DNA of 64,000 nt from Xestospongia bergquistia. Taxonomy: Eukaryota > Porifera > Demospongiae > Haplosclerida > Petrosiidae. The notes beneath the pieces are model-generated. The model was given only the letters and a program-made list of their open reading frames with translations, ran no database searches and had not been told where the DNA came from. Positions 60,154 through 64,000 of this stretch are shown piece by piece (positions within the stretch are counted from its first letter, which is position 1; each line of letters begins with the position of its first letter). The translations under genes and the position numbers were made by a program. The stretch is from the NCBI GenBank assembly GCA_963965975.1, contig OZ014411.1:14896501-14960500 (forward strand), in the 5' to 3' direction.

Positions 60154-63100
60154 CTGTACTCCCCCCCCCCAGAGAGTTATGTAATGAATGGATATAATTG
60201 AAACTTTACTGATGGACGGACAGGACATCCGTAACGAGTAGTAGTTGATGAAGAATTAGGAGACGTAGTAACTGGAGTAGATGGTGTAGTATCAGTATGA
60301 TCAATGCTTGAATTATTTCGATCAATGTTAGCATTAGTGTCTTGTAGAGTATCCATGTTAGTACTGTTAGTAGCAGTCAGTTCTGCCTCCATGTATGCGG
60401 GTTTTAGCCTGTCAATAGAAACTGTGTCTTGCTTCCCACGGATCTTGATAGTAAAATAGTTATCATCACGATCGATAACTTTAAATGGTCTGTCGTATGG
60501 TGGTTGGAGTGAAGTTTTGACACCATCATGTCAGACGAAAACAAATTTGGTAGAGTTAAGATGTTAATGAATAAAAGAGGTATGGGATGATTGAGCTTGT
60601 GTAGGGTAAGACATACTTTGGTCATTATAGACTTAAGTTTTGAAATGTAAGTTGTATCTGGTATAGCATCAGGTGATGGTAAGAAAAACTGTCCAGGTAA
60701 ACACAACGTAAAACCGTACACTAGTTCAGCAGTACTGCAACCTAGATCTTCTTTTACTGCTGCTTTTATACCTAGTAGTACTAGTGGGAGTGTATTAATC
60801 CATGGAGTGTGTTGCCCATGAGCTCGAAGAGCTGCTTTGAGAGTACAGTGGAAACATTCTATGATACCATTGGACATAGGGTGATATGCAGTGGTTCTGA
60901 TTCTATGTGTACCTAAGATTTTCATTAACTGCTCCATAGATGTGACTCAAACTGAGTACCTTGATCAGTTGTGATTGTGGAGGAAATCCCAAAACAAGCG
61001 ATCCAACCACTGACAGAAGCGTTGGCAACTGTCTCCGCTGTGATGTTGGCAATAGGGAGTTCTTTACACCAACGAGTAAAACAGTCGATGCATGTTAATA
61101 AGTAAGTATAACCACCTGATGGAGGGAGGGGGCCAACAATGTCAATGTATATTTGATCAAACCTAGCAACTGATTTGTTGAGTGTTGCTAAAGGAGAAGA
61201 GTTGTGACATTGTACTTTTGACCACTGACAACTTAGGCATAACAGAGCACACTGTCGAACATCCTTGTAAATTCCTGGCCAGACGAACCGGGAAGTGATA
61301 AGCTTTTGTGAAGCCCTTATACCTGGGTGGAATAACGAGTGGAAGGAGTCAAATACTGCTCGTCTAAAACTAGCTGGTACAAAAGGGCTTGATTCTGCTG
61401 TAGACGTGTCACATATTAATGAAGTATCACCAGTTGATAAAGGAATAGGAGTCAAGTTTAAGGCAAGAGGTGATCGTAGCATTCTAATACTTCTGGATCA
61501 GTTTGTTGAGCTACTGTCATTGCTGTGAAATCAATATCATTGGATTGTTGCAATGCTAATTAATGTCAACTCGTGACAGTGCATCTGCCACTGGATTGTT
61601 AGAACTTTTCGCATGGCTTATATCAGTAGTGAATTGTGAAATAAAGTCAAGTTGACGTGCTTGACGAGGTGAATAACAATTAGAATTAGTAGCAAATGAG
61701 AATGTGAGAGGCTTATAGTCAGTCAAAACATGAAATTCACGACCTTCAATAAAATCCCTGAAATGCTTGATGGCAAGATATATGGCTAATACTTCTCTAT
61801 CAGATGTGCTATAGTTAGTCTCAGCTGAGGAGAGTTTGCAGGAGAAATAGGAAATTTGGGTGCCAAACTCCATCCACAAATTGCTGCAGAACCACTCCCA
61901 CGGCTGTGTTAGATGCATCTGACATAATGGAGGTGGGAGCGCCTAACTTGGGATGTGATAACATTGTGGCTTTAGCTAAGCAAACTTTTATATCTTCAAA
62001 GGCTTTTTAGGCTTCTTCATTCCAAATCAACTCGTTAGCTTTTAACAGTGTGTGTAATGGATGTACAATGTGTGCACAGTTAGGTATAAACCTGTGGTAA
62101 AAGTTGACTAGCCCCAGGAACTTTCTCAGCTGTTTCATTGATTGTGGCTTGGGCAACTCTGTAATGGCTTGTACTTTAGTTTCAATGGGACGAATACCGT
62201 TGGCATCAACGTAATGACCTAAAATAATGAGTCCATAGTCACTTAAACGTTGAAATACTGTCTTGGAATAGAGAGAGGAGAGATAACGAGATTGGGGGTT
62301 GTAAAGATGAGGCCAGTATATTTATTTGTAAGTGAGTAACTGTGTCAAGTAAGCGTTTATTGTGTGCATCTACTAGTAGTTTATGACATTGTAAGAAGTC
62401 GATACCTATAATTGGATACTGTACGTCTACTATAATGAAAACCCACTTGAATGATCTGCGTAGTCCTAAATTAAGTGCAATCAGCTTGGTACTGTAGGTG
62501 CGAACTGAAGTATTGTTTGCTGCCTGAAGAGTTAAATTACTAGATTTGCATTGCCTGTCAAATCGAGACGGAGGGTATACACTAACTTCTGCCCCGTATC
62601 CACTAGAAAACGTGTGTTTGATGTGCGATCATGAATAAAGAATAGACGACTGTTAGTGTTGCCAGGAGCACTGGTTGTCGTCAGTGACTGGCCTGTTCCT
62701 TTCCCATCCAAGTGCACCGAGGTTGGCACTTTTTGGCATCATCCCCAAAACGGTGATGATACCAACAGAGATTGGAGGGCGGTTGTGTTTTACGTGGAAC
62801 AGGGCTGGGTGAATGACAAGGGGACTTAGAGGGACGATGGTTAAATGAAGGTTATGGAAAATGCATGGATTTGAATAATGACTTGAGATCTGATATCTCT
62901 GAACATAATTGATCAACATCTGAGTTGGGTGTTGATTTGAGTTACTGCTGGTGCAGCTACATCCGTTACCGTTACTTTATCAGCTAGATCTGCCTGTTCT
63001 TCTAACAACTGAGATCCTCCAGCAGAAGCTAGAACCATTCTCACATTTGGGGGTAATCCTTGTAAAAATAAGTCCCATAGGAAAGCAGTGTCTGCCATTA

Positions 63101-63543
63101 CTGCTTTGTCTCCAAGGAGTTGTTTCATTATTCTAAGCAGCTGAGACGGCTTCCTATCACCTAGCTCTTCAATATTGAAGAGCTGCTGTAAGGGGCGTTG
63201 CTCTGACACCATAGTTCTTGCTATCAGTTGGGTCTTAAGGCTGTTGTTATAGGGGTTGGTTGCTGGGGGCTTAAGAATTATGGCTCTTACTTCTATAGCG
63301 ACCTCTGGCATCAGAGAAGCAATTACATGATCAAATTTGGTCTTCTGTGAGGTGATATTGCGGATACTGAACTGTGCATCCACTTGAGCAAACCATACCT
63401 CAGGGTCTGCAGGCCAAAAAGGAGGGATTTTGATGTTCGCAGCAGTAACCGCTGGGATTAAGGATGATGGCTGCTCCTGTTGCTATGGTGGTTCTTGCTG
63501 CTGTTCATCTGCCATGGCATACGATCACATCTGGGGTCACCAA

Positions 63544-63746
63544 TATAATATTTTGACTGAATACTATCACAAAATAATAATAATTGGAATATCTCCCGGT
63601 CAGCTTAAATAGACACAATGATTGATTATCTGCGATGTGTTTGATGTTACAAAATCATGTAGCATGGGGGCTATGTAAATATATGCAAGAGTGTGTATGC
63701 TGATGTCAAAGAAATTAAAAAGGGAATTTCAGAATCTTAACTACCA
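63544..63746 (-). repeat. Ty3 5' LTR
   Basis: Starts tataatattttgactgaat in plus orientation and ends cttaactacca. Partner of 59955-60153, followed on the element's strand by the primer-binding site. Confidence 0.85.
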
Positions 63747-64000
63747 CAGTTGTGAGGGTGATTGGGTTATGACTGCTCCTTACACTATCAGGATACCATT
63801 GATCTCCTCTTTTAAGTAGAATTGAGGTGTGCATGGTTCATTTAAACTTGGCCAACATTCTTGAGCAAACTTTGATGAGCAAGTGATGACTATAGAACTG
63901 AGTACACACTGGGCTTCCTCCAGTAGCCTGCCCCCTCTGCACTGCACATCAACTACATCCAAGACCACATGTTGAGTTCATACTGTATATGTGTGTCGTG
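63747..64000. other. Flank beyond the Ty3 element; possible exon fragment
   Basis: A minus-strand open frame at 63780-63968 (LEEAQCVLSSIVITC, PCTPQFYLKEEINGILIV) is unassigned. It could be an exon of the gene into which the element inserted, but no domain is recognised. Confidence 0.25.

Larger units (their letters stand above)
59955..63746 (-). mobile_element. Ty3/gypsy element of CsRn1 type, broken
   Basis: An LTR retrotransposon fossil on the minus strand. LTRs lie at about 59955-60153 and 63544-63746 and differ moderately, so it is older than the copia insertion. Inside the 5' LTR is TGGTGACCCC (rc of 63533-63542), like the tRNA-Trp primer site of the CsRn1 clade. A C/G run (polypurine tract) borders the 3' LTR at about 60160-60170. 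Recognisable parts are gag (about 62900-63510), an aspartic protease with a DTG motif (about 62530-62730), the last part of reverse transcriptase and RNase H (about 61560-62170), and integrase with its zinc-binding and catalytic regions (about 60400-61480). Several breaks are present. No clear target duplication was found. Confidence 0.88.

Overview
This window looks like metazoan nuclear DNA, most likely from a demosponge; I infer the sponge origin and did not test it. It is AT-rich and has GT-AG introns, several of only 45-85 bases. Genes are split by mixed repeat debris from copia, CsRn1-like Ty3, Tc1-like, piggyBac and Mutator-like elements and foldback MITEs. The one full gene in the middle has an ankyrin-ZU5-Death layout that is common in sponge innate-immunity and cell-death gene sets.

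Layout. (1) 0.5-21 kb: three dispersed tandem copies, all on the minus strand, of a two-exon gene for a secreted protein. It has a signal peptide, two similar WxGLY-type beta modules and a class 3 lipase domain. Copies 1 and 2 are intact (678 and 677 residues). Copy 3 is a pseudogene with an internally inverted piece. Each copy carries the same TATA/CACCC promoter and related upstream DNA. Between copies 1 and 2 lie a broken copia element with LTRs and a 5-bp target duplication, a foldback element inserted in its primer-binding site, and a recent 1.5-kb-spaced direct duplication. (2) 21-28.9 kb: mostly non-coding, with one beta-helix exon, two inverted-repeat MITEs and a 452-bp near-perfect palindrome. 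(3) 28.9-47.8 kb: an 18-exon gene on the plus strand. The spliced exons give an open frame of 753 codons: five ankyrin repeats, ZU5, a UPA-like region, a Death domain, a duplicated mini-exon linker and a C-terminal transmembrane anchor. One of its introns holds about 36 copies of a ~141-bp satellite. (4) 47.8-59 kb: repeat-rich DNA with a second, partial copy of the 5' half of the ankyrin gene (three ankyrin exons). (5) 60-63.7 kb: a broken CsRn1-like Ty3 element with two LTRs.

Most unusual signals: the satellite units in the ankyrin-gene intron each carry AG-NNN-GTAAGT, the layout of a 3-nt microexon, with the 3-nt spacing kept in most of ~36 units although the three bases vary. The ankyrin-ZU5-Death protein ends in a tail anchor. 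The lipase genes fuse two SKICH-like modules to a lipase. A foldback family makes 6-bp target duplications and has landed exactly in a copia primer-binding site.
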